Assembly (NCBI GenBank): GCA_027294455.1 | Contig: JAPULZ010000174.1 | Coordinates: 1-64,000, forward strand | DNA length: 64,000 bases | Source of the DNA: Gemmatimonadota bacterium | GTDB taxonomy: Bacteria; Gemmatimonadota; Gemmatimonadetes; Gemmatimonadales; GWC2-71-9 | Reading direction: 5' to 3' | Shown: piece by piece, positions 1 through 7,478 of the stretch | Layout of the letters: every line of letters begins with the position of its first letter | Position numbering within the stretch: position 1 is the stretch's first letter | Notes under the pieces: model-generated | What the model saw: the letters and a program-made list of their open reading frames with translations, nothing else | The model's database searches: none | What the model was told of the DNA's origin: nothing | Position numbers and translations under genes: made by a program

Positions 1-1015
1 GATACCGCGTGCTGGGTGGGCGCGCCAAGACCGCTTCATCGCTGAGGTGCCGCTTGATGTCCATGGCGAGGCCGTTCACCGTCTCGTAGCGGCGATTGCG
101 ATCGGTCTCCACCGCCCTCATCACGATCCAGTCGAGATCGCCCTGCAACTCGCGCTGCAATGTCGCTGGGTCGGCGTGCCGCTGCCGCGCGAGGGCCTGC
201 ACGTTCTCGCCGGGCGTGCTGAACTCGACGCTCGGCCTCTTGTGATCCATCTCTCGCATCACGAGCCTGGCGAAGAACGCATTGATCCCGACCTCGTCGG
301 GATCGAGCGGCAGGCGACCGACCAACAACTCGTAGAGCATGACGCCGAGGCTGTATACGTCCGTGCGAGTGTCCACGTCGAGTCCCGACATCTCGGCCTG
401 CTCCGGACTCATGTACGCCGGCGTTCCCATTGCCTGGCCCTGCTGTGTCACCAACGTGCGCTCGGTGAGAGGTTGGGAGATCGCCTTGGCGATCCCGAAG
501 TCGATTACCATCGCTATCGGATTGTTGTCCCGCTCGGTCACCAACACGTTGGAAGGCTTGAGGTCTCGGTGGATCACGCCTTTCAGGTGCGCATGTTGAA
601 TGGCGTGGCAGACAGCGATGAACAGCTCCAGCCGCCGCCGAATAGGCAAACGGTGCTGATCGCAGTAATCCGTCAACTTGACACCATGCACCAACTCCAT
701 CGCGAAGTAGGGGCGGCCCCCCTCCGTGGCACCGGCATCTAGGACTTTTGCGATGTTGGGATGCTCCATCACCGCGAGTGCCTGCCGCTCGGCCTCGAAG
801 CGGGCCAGGATCTGCTTGGTGTCCATGCCAGGCTTGAGGATCTTCAGCGCGACTCTGCGCCGCACGGGCTCGACCTGATCGGCTTCGTAGACGATGCCCA
901 TTCCGCCTTCGCCGAGGACTTGGAGAATGCGGTACGAGCCGATGCGCTCCGGGTGGTCGGGCGACACATCGGAGCCGACAGCGGGGAGGTCGGTGACTTT
1001 GTCGTCTTCGTTCAT
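1..1015 (-). CDS. Serine/threonine protein kinase, eukaryote-like (3' end beyond window edge)
   Basis: This is a Hanks-type kinase read leftward; 338 codons are visible and the gene runs off the left edge. The translation has a glycine-rich loop GEGGMG (residues 35-40), the VALK lysine (K58), the catalytic loop HRDLKPSN (149-156), the DFG triad (172-174) and GTPAYMSPEQ in the activation segment (198-206), so all catalytic residues of an active kinase are present. The ATG at 1013-1015 follows AAGG at a usable spacing. After the kinase domain a QRELQGDLDWIVMRAVE stretch leads toward the usual region before TPR repeats in large Acidobacteria/Gemmatimonadota kinases; whether TPRs follow cannot be seen. 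The target is unknown. The gene is divergent from the lipoprotein gene at 1227. Confidence 0.9.
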   Translation of the reverse strand, partial: MNEDDKVTDLPAVGSDVSPDHPERIGSYRILQVLGEGGMGIVYEADQVEPVRRRVALKILKPGMDTKQILARFEAERQALAVMEHPNIAKVLDAGATEGGRPYFAMELVHGVKLTDYCDQHRLPIRRRLELFIAVCHAIQHAHLKGVIHRDLKPSNVLVTERDNNPIAMVIDFGIAKAISQPLTERTLVTQQGQAMGTPAYMSPEQAEMSGLDVDTRTDVYSLGVMLYELLVGRLPLDPDEVGINAFFARLVMREMDHKRPSVEFSTPGENVQALARQRHADPATLQRELQGDLDWIVMRAVETDRNRRYETVNGLAMDIKRHLSDEAVLARPPSTRY

Positions 1016-1226
1016 GAGACCTTGCTCTGAGACGAACCGATCCAGCAGAGCCGTAACCCGAAGGGGTCCGAGTAGGTACCAAGATGGGGGCGCCGACCGG
1101 AAAAGTCACGACCGGCGACCGGCTTGATCCCGTCGCGCCTAGGAGTTATAGGTAGTCACCTCGACGTAGGGTTGAACAGGGGGATCCTCATTTAGGGTGT
1201 TTGACGTCAAATACGGGAGGTACACC

Positions 1227-1673
1227 ATGCGCCGCAGCAAAGCTTGCGGGTTCGGAGCAATGGCCTTGACGTTGGTCGCGGCGGGATGCGCCACAAAGGG
1301 TATCGATCTGCTTCAGATTGCTGCCGGTCCGCAACCCGTCATCATCCGGGTGCTGTGCCCGACGGCGACCAACGTGAGTATCGCCGTGTTGCCAGAGAGG
1401 GTGCCGGTGTATCGCGGTCGCGATTCCGTTTTATGGGCTGTCGTAGGCCAGGGAACACGGATCGAGATCGTTCCAAAGAACCCCGACCGATGGCCCTTCG
1501 ACAATCCACCGCACGTCGGAACCAGAGGACAGGCTGCCAATTCGGGTGTTGCCTTCGCGAACGCCCAACCCGGCTCCTATTCGTACAACGTGACCGCTCA
1601 ATGCCAAGTTCCTAATAACGGCCCCTTGATTACGATAACCATCGACCCGGACGTCATCATCACCGATGAGTAA
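1227..1673 (+). CDS. Small lipoprotein of unknown function
   Basis: The protein has 148 residues. The N-terminus is positively charged (MRRSK), followed by a short hydrophobic stretch and a lipobox ending VAAGC with Cys21, so a lipidated, membrane-anchored protein is expected. The mature part is beta-rich in appearance, with no family I recognise. The start was set at the ATG at 1227 because GGGAGG lies seven bases upstream; an in-frame GTG at 1197 would add ten residues but bury the signal peptide. The gene stands alone and is followed 32 bp later by a strong intrinsic terminator, so it is probably monocistronic. Confidence 0.7.
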   Translation: MRRSKACGFGAMALTLVAAGCATKGIDLLQIAAGPQPVIIRVLCPTATNVSIAVLPERVPVYRGRDSVLWAVVGQGTRIEIVPKNPDRWPFDNPPHVGTRGQAANSGVAFANAQPGSYSYNVTAQCQVPNNGPLITITIDPDVIITDE

Positions 1674-1705
1674 CCTGCCCTCGCGCTAGTACCAGTGAGC
1701 AAGAA

Positions 1706-1740
1706 GGCCCCGACGTCCGAAATGCGTCGGGGCCCTTTGT
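1706..1740 (+). terminator. Intrinsic terminator after the small lipoprotein gene
   Basis: A perfect 10 bp GC-rich stem (GGCCCCGACG at 1706-1715 pairing with 1725-1734) encloses a 9-base loop and is followed by CTTTGTT. It lies 32 bp after the stop codon of the gene ending at 1673. Confidence 0.8.
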
Positions 1741-1855
1741 TCGAATGATGATGGGTGCGGCGCGCTCTGCGAGTCCACGTCCCGCTCCACGGCGTAGTCG
1801 TCCCCGTAGCGGACACGGCCGGGGGCCCCAGCCGGCAGGCACGCACCCCGGCGGC

Positions 1856-1894
1856 CGTTCCCGGGTCCCCCTCTAGGGGGGACGCCGGGGAACG
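1856..1894. repeat. Extended palindromic hairpin
   Basis: The outer arms CGTTCCC (1856-1862) and GGGAACG (1888-1894) enclose inner arms GTCCCCC (1865-1871) and GGGGGAC (1877-1883), with a short TCTAG-type loop. There is no T-run on either side, so it is not a standard intrinsic terminator. Confidence 0.5.
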
Positions 1895-1973
1895 ACCACG
1901 GCCAGCGACACAGCAGGACGAGGACAGCAGAATCCGCCATTTAGCCCTGGCCATCTGTTTTGACAGCCATTTC

Positions 1974-2164
1974 GTGACACCGTCACAATTCCCTCCTTAA
2001 ATTCCTTCCGGTGGAAAAGCAGCATATTTGTTGTCCTCATTGTCCTCGCACGATTCCCCTCCCTACGGGGATGACCTCGTGATCTCTTAACAAGCTGATT
2101 TCTGCACAACTTTGGCTTACCTCCGCTGTCGTGACGACGATTCCGTGACAGCCTCAACCGTCAC
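1974..2164. promoter_or_regulatory. Cluster of GTGAC/GTCAC motifs upstream of the integrase
   Basis: The pentamer GTGAC or its complement occurs as an inverted pair with a 3 bp spacer (1974-1978 and 1982-1986), then as two direct copies 14 bp apart (2131-2135 and 2145-2149) and one inverted copy (2160-2164). The spacing of the last three, close to 1.5 helical turns, looks like a protein-binding array. The binding protein is unknown; the integrase itself or a local repressor are the obvious candidates. This is inference from pattern only. Confidence 0.35.
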
Positions 2165-2332
2165 GATTCGACATCATCCCTACACGCCAACTAGCGGTTG
2201 CCGGTCGGGCCTTGTCCTCGATTTCCCCTTTTTTCGAAGCCGTCGGACCTCATAGACGCGCCCATGTCGATGGCCCGGTCTCTGCTCCACGACGATGGTG
2301 CGTTCGGTCGTGACCCAAGGAAAGGGGACGCG

Positions 2333-3523
2333 ATGAGTGCTACGAAACGCTGGAGTTACAGTGCGGGGGAACGTGGTCGGAATCGGGTGCGGGTGTATGA
2401 GCACGCGAATGGGAATGGGATGCTCTATGTGGAGTTCTACGAGCGGGACGATGCCGACCAGGCAAAGCCGAAACGGCAATCTCTTGGACACAAAGACCAA
2501 GGCCGCGCCAAACAACAGGCCGACGAAATCTCAGCCCAGTTTGGCATAGCTCCGCCATCCAAGAGAACCGATTCAACCCTCGCAACGCTCTTTGACAAAT
2601 ATGACAGGGAAGTGAGTCTGCCCCTCAAGGGCAAATCCAAGCAGGGCCACGATAGGCGTGCCGCGAAAATGTTCCTGGGTTTCTTCGGCGCAAATCGTAA
2701 GGCCAGCTCGCTAAGCGTGACTGATTGGAATCGGTTCATCGCAGCGAGACGCGCAGGCTCGGTTGGGCCGAGTGGCCGCCCAGTACGGAACCGACAAATC
2801 GAGTACGACCTGAAGTTCCTTCTGGCCGTGCTCAACTGGGCGACGGTGGCTCGGGAAGACGGTGAGCCGCTCCTGGATCGCAATCCCTTGAAGGGCCTCA
2901 AGCTGCCAAGGGAAGAGAGCCCACACAGGCCCATGCTGAGTGAGGCCGAGGAGCAAGCCCTGGTTCAGGTGGTACCCGACATGGACTGGCGGTTAGGTGT
3001 GGCCTGGGTTCTTTGTCGCGAAACCGGCCATCGAATAGGGGCGGTGTCCAGGCTGAGGTGGGAGGACGTGGATCTCGACGGCAGGACGGTCACTTGGCGA
3101 GCGGCGAACGATAAGAAGAATCGTGAGCACGTTACACCGCTCACGGACTCGGCTGTGGCCGCCCTGAAGCAAGCTCGGAGCCACAGCCCCATTTCGCCGT
3201 GGGTCCTCCCTTCACCACGCGGTTGCGATGCGCCCGTCAGCGAGAGGACGCTGGCCCGCTGGCGGCGCAAAGCCATGGATGCCGCGGGTTTGGGCCATTT
3301 ACGTAGGGTCGGATTCCACTGTCTCCGCTGGAAGTTCGCTTCGGAGCTGATGGATGAGCCCTTGAAGGTCCTAATGGCCCTCGGCGGGTGGAAGGATCCA
3401 AAAACTGTGATCCAATGCTACCAAAAGGCGGATCCGGAGCGGATGAGGCAGGCCTTGGAGAGTCGCAATCCACTCACCCAATCCACTCACCCAGGGCTTG
3501 GGCTCTCCGGGATGGCAAGCTAA
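2333..3523 (+). CDS. Tyrosine recombinase / phage-type integrase
   Basis: The 396-residue protein has the layout of a phage or genomic-island integrase: an N-terminal AP2-like DNA-binding part (about 1-75), a core-binding SAM-like domain (about 80-185) and a catalytic domain (200-375). Catalytic residues can be read as R234 (TGHRIG), K261 or K262, H329 and R332 (HCLR), W353 in place of the second histidine, and the nucleophile Y363 (QCY). The ATG at 2333 is preceded by AAGGAAAGGGG; an in-frame upstream extension from 2198 lacks a good ribosome site. The gene ends 30 bp before tRNA-Ser(GGA), a classical integration target. No other mobile-element genes are nearby, so it is either a lone remnant or part of a heavily reduced island. 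Confidence 0.9.
   Translation: MSATKRWSYSAGERGRNRVRVYEHANGNGMLYVEFYERDDADQAKPKRQSLGHKDQGRAKQQADEISAQFGIAPPSKRTDSTLATLFDKYDREVSLPLKGKSKQGHDRRAAKMFLGFFGANRKASSLSVTDWNRFIAARRAGSVGPSGRPVRNRQIEYDLKFLLAVLNWATVAREDGEPLLDRNPLKGLKLPREESPHRPMLSEAEEQALVQVVPDMDWRLGVAWVLCRETGHRIGAVSRLRWEDVDLDGRTVTWRAANDKKNREHVTPLTDSAVAALKQARSHSPISPWVLPSPRGCDAPVSERTLARWRRKAMDAAGLGHLRRVGFHCLRWKFASELMDEPLKVLMALGGWKDPKTVIQCYQKADPERMRQALESRNPLTQSTHPGLGLSGMAS
3468..3493 (+). repeat. Perfect 13 bp tandem duplication at the 3' end of the integrase gene
   Basis: The unit ATCCACTCACCCA is repeated twice without a gap (3468-3480 and 3481-3493) inside the last codons of the integrase. Because 13 is not a multiple of three, the duplication changes the frame of the C-terminal tail after residue 380 relative to a single-copy ancestor. 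Confidence 0.8.
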
Positions 3524-3553
3524 GTTCCTTCCCGGTGGCGACTTGCCGCTTTT

Positions 3554-3641
3554 GGACAGGTGGCCGAGTGGCTCAAGGCGCGCGCCTGGAGAGCGCGTAG
3601 GCGGTATCCCCGTCTCGTGGGTTCGAATCCCACCCTGTCCG
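3554..3641 (+). tRNA. tRNA-Ser (GGA anticodon)
   Basis: An 88-base class II tRNA. The acceptor arms GGACAGG (3554-3560) and CCTGTCC (3634-3640) pair fully, with discriminator G at 3641 and no encoded CCA. The anticodon stem CGCGC/GCGCG (3581-3585, 3593-3597) closes a 7-base loop with GGA at 3588-3590. A long variable arm typical of tRNA-Ser follows, then the T-arm GTGGG-TTCGAAT-CCCAC. The integrase gene lies immediately upstream. Confidence 0.97.
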
Positions 3642-3797
3642 TTGCCAGTACCGGCGCCGGCCATGCCGAACGCCACCGTGCCAAAACAGGCTCCCCCACC
3701 GCGTCCGACGAATCTCGGCTCCCGCGTTTGCCGAACGCGACTTGCCCCGCGCAAGCAGTGTCTTCAGCTTAGAAAGCAGAACCCCAGAGGTGGCACC

Positions 3798-4532
3798 ATG
3801 ATTCGCCTGCTCACCGCCGTCTTGTTCCTATTGGTACCCGTCGCGCCCATTGCAGCCCAATCGCGCACCGTCGCCGGGCGCGTGGTGGACCGGCTCAGCG
3901 GCCGCCCCATCGCCAGCGGCCAGGTCACGGTAAAAGGCGCTCGCGCCAGCGATGCCGTGCGACCCGACGGTGTTTTCGTGCTGCACGCGCCAAATCGGGA
4001 ACTCACGCTGGTCATCAAGACCCCGGGCTACCGTTCGCGGGAAATCACCATCGGCCCCGGCGAGCAAATCCTGACAGTGTTCATGGAGAGCCTGACACTG
4101 CGTCTCCCCTCTACCACCGTGACGGGCACATCGGCCCGTTCCACCACGACCATCATCGGCGCGGCAGTGGACAGATCCTCGTTGACCGTGCCCGTGGCCC
4201 TCAGGGGCCAGGTGCCCGGTATCGAGGTGCGTCAGAACTCGGGTGCGCCCGGCGACGTGCAACTGCAGATGCGCGGCATCACCACCCTGTTCGGGACGGC
4301 CACCCCCCTATACGTGCTGGACGGCGTGATCCTGAGCGATGCCGCGGTCGGCTCTGGGATCTCCGCGATCACCGGTGGCCAGGAAACAGTGGTCAGCCGG
4401 ATTGTCGATCTCAATCCGCAAGACATCGAGAGTATCGAGCTGCTGAAGGGAGCGGCTGCCACCGCCATGTACGGCTCCCGGGGGGCGAACGGCGTGGTAG
4501 TGATCCGCACTTGGCGGTCCCGCCGGCACTAA
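3798..4532 (+). CDS. Truncated SusC/RagA-type TonB-dependent protein: signal peptide, peptidase-regulatory-like domain and plug, no barrel
   Basis: The 244-residue protein starts with a signal peptide (about 1-20, ending AAQ), then a carboxypeptidase-regulatory-like beta-sandwich (about 22-100), then a TonB plug domain (about 115-240) with SusC hallmarks: a VRQNSG motif, YVLDG, IESIELLKGAAATAMYGSRGANGVVVI. In full-length SusC proteins a beta-barrel of 600-800 residues follows; here the frame ends eight residues later (TWRSRRH). The start has AGAGG seven bases upstream. The bases after the plug continue in another frame as a YVTN-propeller fragment (4510-4623), so the most likely history is a deletion joining two genes. 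A functional solo plug protein cannot be excluded. Confidence 0.8.
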   Translation: MIRLLTAVLFLLVPVAPIAAQSRTVAGRVVDRLSGRPIASGQVTVKGARASDAVRPDGVFVLHAPNRELTLVIKTPGYRSREITIGPGEQILTVFMESLTLRLPSTTVTGTSARSTTTIIGAAVDRSSLTVPVALRGQVPGIEVRQNSGAPGDVQLQMRGITTLFGTATPLYVLDGVILSDAAVGSGISAITGGQETVVSRIVDLNPQDIESIELLKGAAATAMYGSRGANGVVVIRTWRSRRH

Positions 4533-4623
4533 GCAGGCCGTGACCCCCGACGGCGCGACCATCATCACAGCGAACCCACTCGACAGATCGGTATCCTTGA
4601 TCGACGCCGCACGATTCGTCTAG
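4510..4623 (+). pseudogene. Remnant of a YVTN-type beta-propeller gene
   Basis: In the +1 frame relative to the truncated SusC-like gene, 37 codons from 4510 to a TAG at 4621 read as one propeller blade, with AVTPDGATIITAN and SVSLIDAARF at the spacing usual for YVTN/surface-layer propeller repeats. There is no start codon of its own and no further blade downstream. It looks like the 3' end of a lost gene. Confidence 0.5.
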
Positions 4624-4750
4624 CGGGTATCCTCTGGAAAACCACAACCGGCTCGGCGACCCTCGGCGTGGCGTATGTGGAACACGGGATGCGCGGGAGT
4701 GTTTCTAGAGAGCGTGGCCGATGACCCTATGACTGCAAGACGTTCCTGAT

Positions 4751-6508
4751 ATGACTCGATCGTTCCCCGACGCCTGGCGCGCCACCCCTCTCGTGGCACT
4801 CCTGCTCGTGCAAGCCTGCGGCGACATCACGGCCTCGGAGCTGCTCGAGGCGTTGGAGTTTTCCTCAGTAACAATCGATCTCGATTTCACGCGGGACACC
4901 ACACTCACGATCCGGAACACCGGTTCCGAGGCCGCGGGCCCCGTGCTCCTCGCCACGGGACCGGTGGTGAACTCCGGCGGCAACGTCGTGACCGGTCCCG
5001 TGTTGACGGTGTCTCCCACACTCATCCCGACCCTGAACCCCGGGGCGTCCGCGACGTTGACCATCAGTCTCGACGTTCCGATCGACACACCGGAAGACGC
5101 CTACTTCGTCTCCCTCGAGGCGACCATCCCCGACGCCGAATCGGCGCTCTTCGTGGACGTGGGCTTCAGCGTCATCGACCCGGCCTCGCTGGACGTGACC
5201 AGCGTGGTCTTCACCTCGCCGAGCACCACGACGATCCGTCAAGGGGACGTACAACAGTTCGTGGCCGAGGCGTTCGACGATCAGGGTGCGGCGGTGACGG
5301 GGGCGCGGATCAGGTGGTCCGTGGCGCCGGCCAGCGGCGGGTTCATCGACGCGGACGGTCGCTTCGCCCCATACGGTGCGGGCACGCCCATGGTGATCGC
5401 CGCTGCCGGCGCCCATGCCGATACGGTCGTGTTCACCGTGACGGCGCGGGGTCTCACCGGCGGGTTCTCCGTCGTAGGACACGGCGAGGTGCTCGACCGG
5501 GTGACGTCGGACCTGTGGATCCACGGCACGGCCGCCTACACGGGAACCTGGGGCACCCGCACCTCAGCTGCGGGGACCTTCTCTGGAAACACGCTCAACA
5601 CCTGGGACGTCAGCAACACCGCCGCTCCCACACTCGTGCATTCGATGACCATCGATGCGCGGACGATAAACGACGTCAAAGTGAGCAGCGACGGGACGCT
5701 GGGCCTCATCACGCACGAAGGCTCGAACGACCTGCAAAACGGCATCACGCTGCTCGATCTCAGCAATCCGCTGGCACCGTCGGTGATCACGCGAACCACC
5801 AATACCCTGGAGCCGGGCGTGCACAACGCCTGGATCGAGGGCGACTACGTGTATCTCGCGGTGGACGGGTCGAGCACGGCGAGCGGGTTGCGCATCTTGG
5901 ACGTGAGCGATCCATCCAATCCGAACGTCGTGGCCCAATTCTACGGCGGATCGAGTTTTCTGCACGACGTGTACGTGCGCGACGGACTCGCGTTTCTCTC
6001 CCACTGGAACGCCGGCCTCATCATCCTCGACGTCGGCAGCGGCATCGCCGGCGGATCGCCGGAGAATCCGGTGGAGGTGAGCAGGCTCCCGACCCAAGGC
6101 GGGCAGACCCACAACGCGTGGTACTGGCCGGCGGGCGGCTACGTGTTCGTCGGCGAGGAGGATTTCCAGAGCCCGGGGATCATGCACGTGATCGACGTGA
6201 GTGACATGTGGAATCCCCTCGAGGTGGCGACGTTCCGGTCTCCCGGCACCACGCCGCACAACTTCTGGATGGACGAAGCCCAAGAACTCATCTACCTGTC
6301 GTGGTATAGCAACGGCCTCCATGCCCTCGATGTCAGCGGGCAGCTCCTGGGCGAGCTCGAGGAGCAAGGCCGCGAGTTCACGGGTTTCCTCTATGCCCAG
6401 GGCTTGTCGTCGTTCGCGACGCAAAACTGGGCTGTCCAGCTCCACAACGGCCTGGTCTATGTGTCCGATATGAACAGCGGACTCTGGATCCTTCAGCCCG
6501 GGTTCTGA
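4751..6508 (+). CDS. LVIVD-repeat beta-propeller lipoprotein
   Basis: The 585-residue protein has a lipoprotein signal with Cys23 (LLLVQAC), a CARDB/choice-of-anchor-like beta domain (about 40-145), an Ig-like Big2-type domain (about 155-235; RQGDVQQFVAEAFDDQG), and then LVIVD repeats (about 240-580) with recurring LDVSDPSNPNVVA and ILDVGSG elements that form a beta-propeller. It is expected at the cell surface or in the periplasm. It is a distant paralogue of the protein at 54819-56870: both begin the propeller with VVGHG and TSDLW. The ligand is unknown. The ATG at 4751 lacks an obvious Shine-Dalgarno sequence. Confidence 0.85.
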   Translation: MTRSFPDAWRATPLVALLLVQACGDITASELLEALEFSSVTIDLDFTRDTTLTIRNTGSEAAGPVLLATGPVVNSGGNVVTGPVLTVSPTLIPTLNPGASATLTISLDVPIDTPEDAYFVSLEATIPDAESALFVDVGFSVIDPASLDVTSVVFTSPSTTTIRQGDVQQFVAEAFDDQGAAVTGARIRWSVAPASGGFIDADGRFAPYGAGTPMVIAAAGAHADTVVFTVTARGLTGGFSVVGHGEVLDRVTSDLWIHGTAAYTGTWGTRTSAAGTFSGNTLNTWDVSNTAAPTLVHSMTIDARTINDVKVSSDGTLGLITHEGSNDLQNGITLLDLSNPLAPSVITRTTNTLEPGVHNAWIEGDYVYLAVDGSSTASGLRILDVSDPSNPNVVAQFYGGSSFLHDVYVRDGLAFLSHWNAGLIILDVGSGIAGGSPENPVEVSRLPTQGGQTHNAWYWPAGGYVFVGEEDFQSPGIMHVIDVSDMWNPLEVATFRSPGTTPHNFWMDEAQELIYLSWYSNGLHALDVSGQLLGELEEQGREFTGFLYAQGLSSFATQNWAVQLHNGLVYVSDMNSGLWILQPGF

Positions 6509-6541
6509 GAAGACTCCGATTCTGATCTCCCCTCCCCGCCC

Positions 6542-6569
6542 TTGCGTGCATTGGTCCTGTCTGTACATT
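6542..6569 (+). promoter_or_regulatory. Putative sigma70-type promoter for the 6607-7478 gene pair
   Basis: TTGCGT (6542-6547) and TACATT (6564-6569) are separated by 16 bp. An A/T-rich imperfect palindrome (CCTAATTAAATTAACAGG) follows between the predicted start of transcription and the ATG at 6607 and could be an operator. Confidence 0.45.
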
Positions 6570-6606
6570 AGGATCACCTAATTAAATTAACAGGCAAGAC
6601 GAAATC

Positions 6607-6909
6607 ATGGGCATCGAACTCGAGTTCATCGTCCTCCTGGTCATCATGACCCTGGGGACCTCCATATTCGCCGTCTTCGAGGTGGAAACGCCGGCCTGGC
6701 GGAAGATCGTGAAGTGGCTCATGGTGCACACCATCACCATCGGGCTCTTCTTTCTGGCGGGTCACTGGGCGTTGCTCTTCCCCGTGGGTGCCGCCGCCGC
6801 TGGGGGCACGTTCCACTTCGTGTGGTGCCGCCGGAATGGCATCCATCCCCGCCTGGCCACGCCCCGGCGCCGCTACTACGAGCTGCGGGGGTGGCAGTGG
6901 TACGACTAG
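6607..6909 (+). CDS. Small integral membrane protein of unknown function
   Basis: The protein has 100 residues. A hydrophobic N-terminal segment (about 5-24), an amphipathic linker and a second hydrophobic region (about 38-70) predict two or three transmembrane helices, followed by a basic, aromatic C-terminal tail (RRRYYELRGWQWY). I do not recognise the family. The 3' end overlaps the start of the methyltransferase-like gene, so the two are probably translated together. Confidence 0.6.
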   Translation: MGIELEFIVLLVIMTLGTSIFAVFEVETPAWRKIVKWLMVHTITIGLFFLAGHWALLFPVGAAAAGGTFHFVWCRRNGIHPRLATPRRRYYELRGWQWYD

Positions 6910-7478
6910 CCTTCATCGCCGCAGTGCTTGTCAATTTTGCCCTCGTGGCCGTGTACCGGCGAAAGGCCCAGCGAGGCGAGCGCTTCTCCCTCAAAGAGGA
7001 AGGGGTCTGGCTTGCCATCCCACTGCGACTCTTCGGCCTGGCCGTCCTCGCCTACATCGTGACCTACATGGTGGCGCCCGGCGTGCTCGCCTGGTCCCTC
7101 GCGGACGTGCCGGCGTGGCTGCGGTGGATCGGCGCCGTCGCGGCACTGGGGCTCGTGCCGCCACTGCTCAGCTGGGCGCAACGAAGCCTGGGACGAAATG
7201 TCACCACCACCGTTATCACCCGCGAACACCACGAATTGGTCACCCACGGCCCGTACCGGTTCGTCCGGCACCCGCTTTACACCCTGGGGATGCTGCTCTA
7301 CGGCTCGCTGGCGCTTCTCATCGGGAGCTGGTTCCTGGGAGCGATGCTCGCGGCGGGCTTTGGCGTGGTGCTGCTGCGCTTACCGAAAGAAGAAGCCATG
7401 CTGGTGGAGCGGTTTGGCGATGCCTATCGGGAGTACATGCGGGTGACGCCGAAGTTCGTACCGCGGCTGCGGCACTAG
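6891..7478 (+). CDS. Isoprenylcysteine carboxyl methyltransferase-like membrane protein
   Basis: The protein has about 195 residues and four to five predicted membrane helices. The C-terminal half has the ICMT/PEMT signature: HGPYRFVRHPLYTLG, a hydrophobic pair of helices, then EEAMLVERFGDAYREYM, the motif that binds S-adenosylmethionine in this fold. Bacterial members methylate unknown membrane substrates. The start is a GTG at 6891 (alternatively 6897), overlapping the previous gene by about 19 bp; a longer frame from 6714 is only a shadow of that gene. The stop overlaps the stop of the convergent permease gene. Confidence 0.8.
   Translation: MAVVRLAFIAAVLVNFALVAVYRRKAQRGERFSLKEEGVWLAIPLRLFGLAVLAYIVTYMVAPGVLAWSLADVPAWLRWIGAVAALGLVPPLLSWAQRSLGRNVTTTVITREHHELVTHGPYRFVRHPLYTLGMLLYGSLALLIGSWFLGAMLAAGFGVVLLRLPKEEAMLVERFGDAYREYMRVTPKFVPRLRH

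Larger units (their letters stand above)
1743..2332. other. 590 bp gene-free region upstream of the integrase
   Basis: No open frame here looks coding on either strand. The first part is GC-rich and contains an extended hairpin at 1856-1894. From about 1940 the base composition drops, with several A/T-rich stretches and a cluster of GTGAC/GTCAC motifs (1974-2164) just ahead of the integrase gene. It could hold the integrase promoter, recombinase arm sites or one junction of an integrated element; no att repeat was recognised. Confidence 0.5.

Noticed and set aside
36..1109. A 357-codon open frame over the kinase gene
   Set aside because: It is a low-complexity Arg/Gly-rich shadow; the neighbouring frame gives a perfect kinase domain that runs off the edge.
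1738..1746. GTTCGAAT, identical to part of the tRNA-Ser T-loop, as a possible att fragment
   Set aside because: Only eight bases match and the flanks differ; this is within chance expectation.
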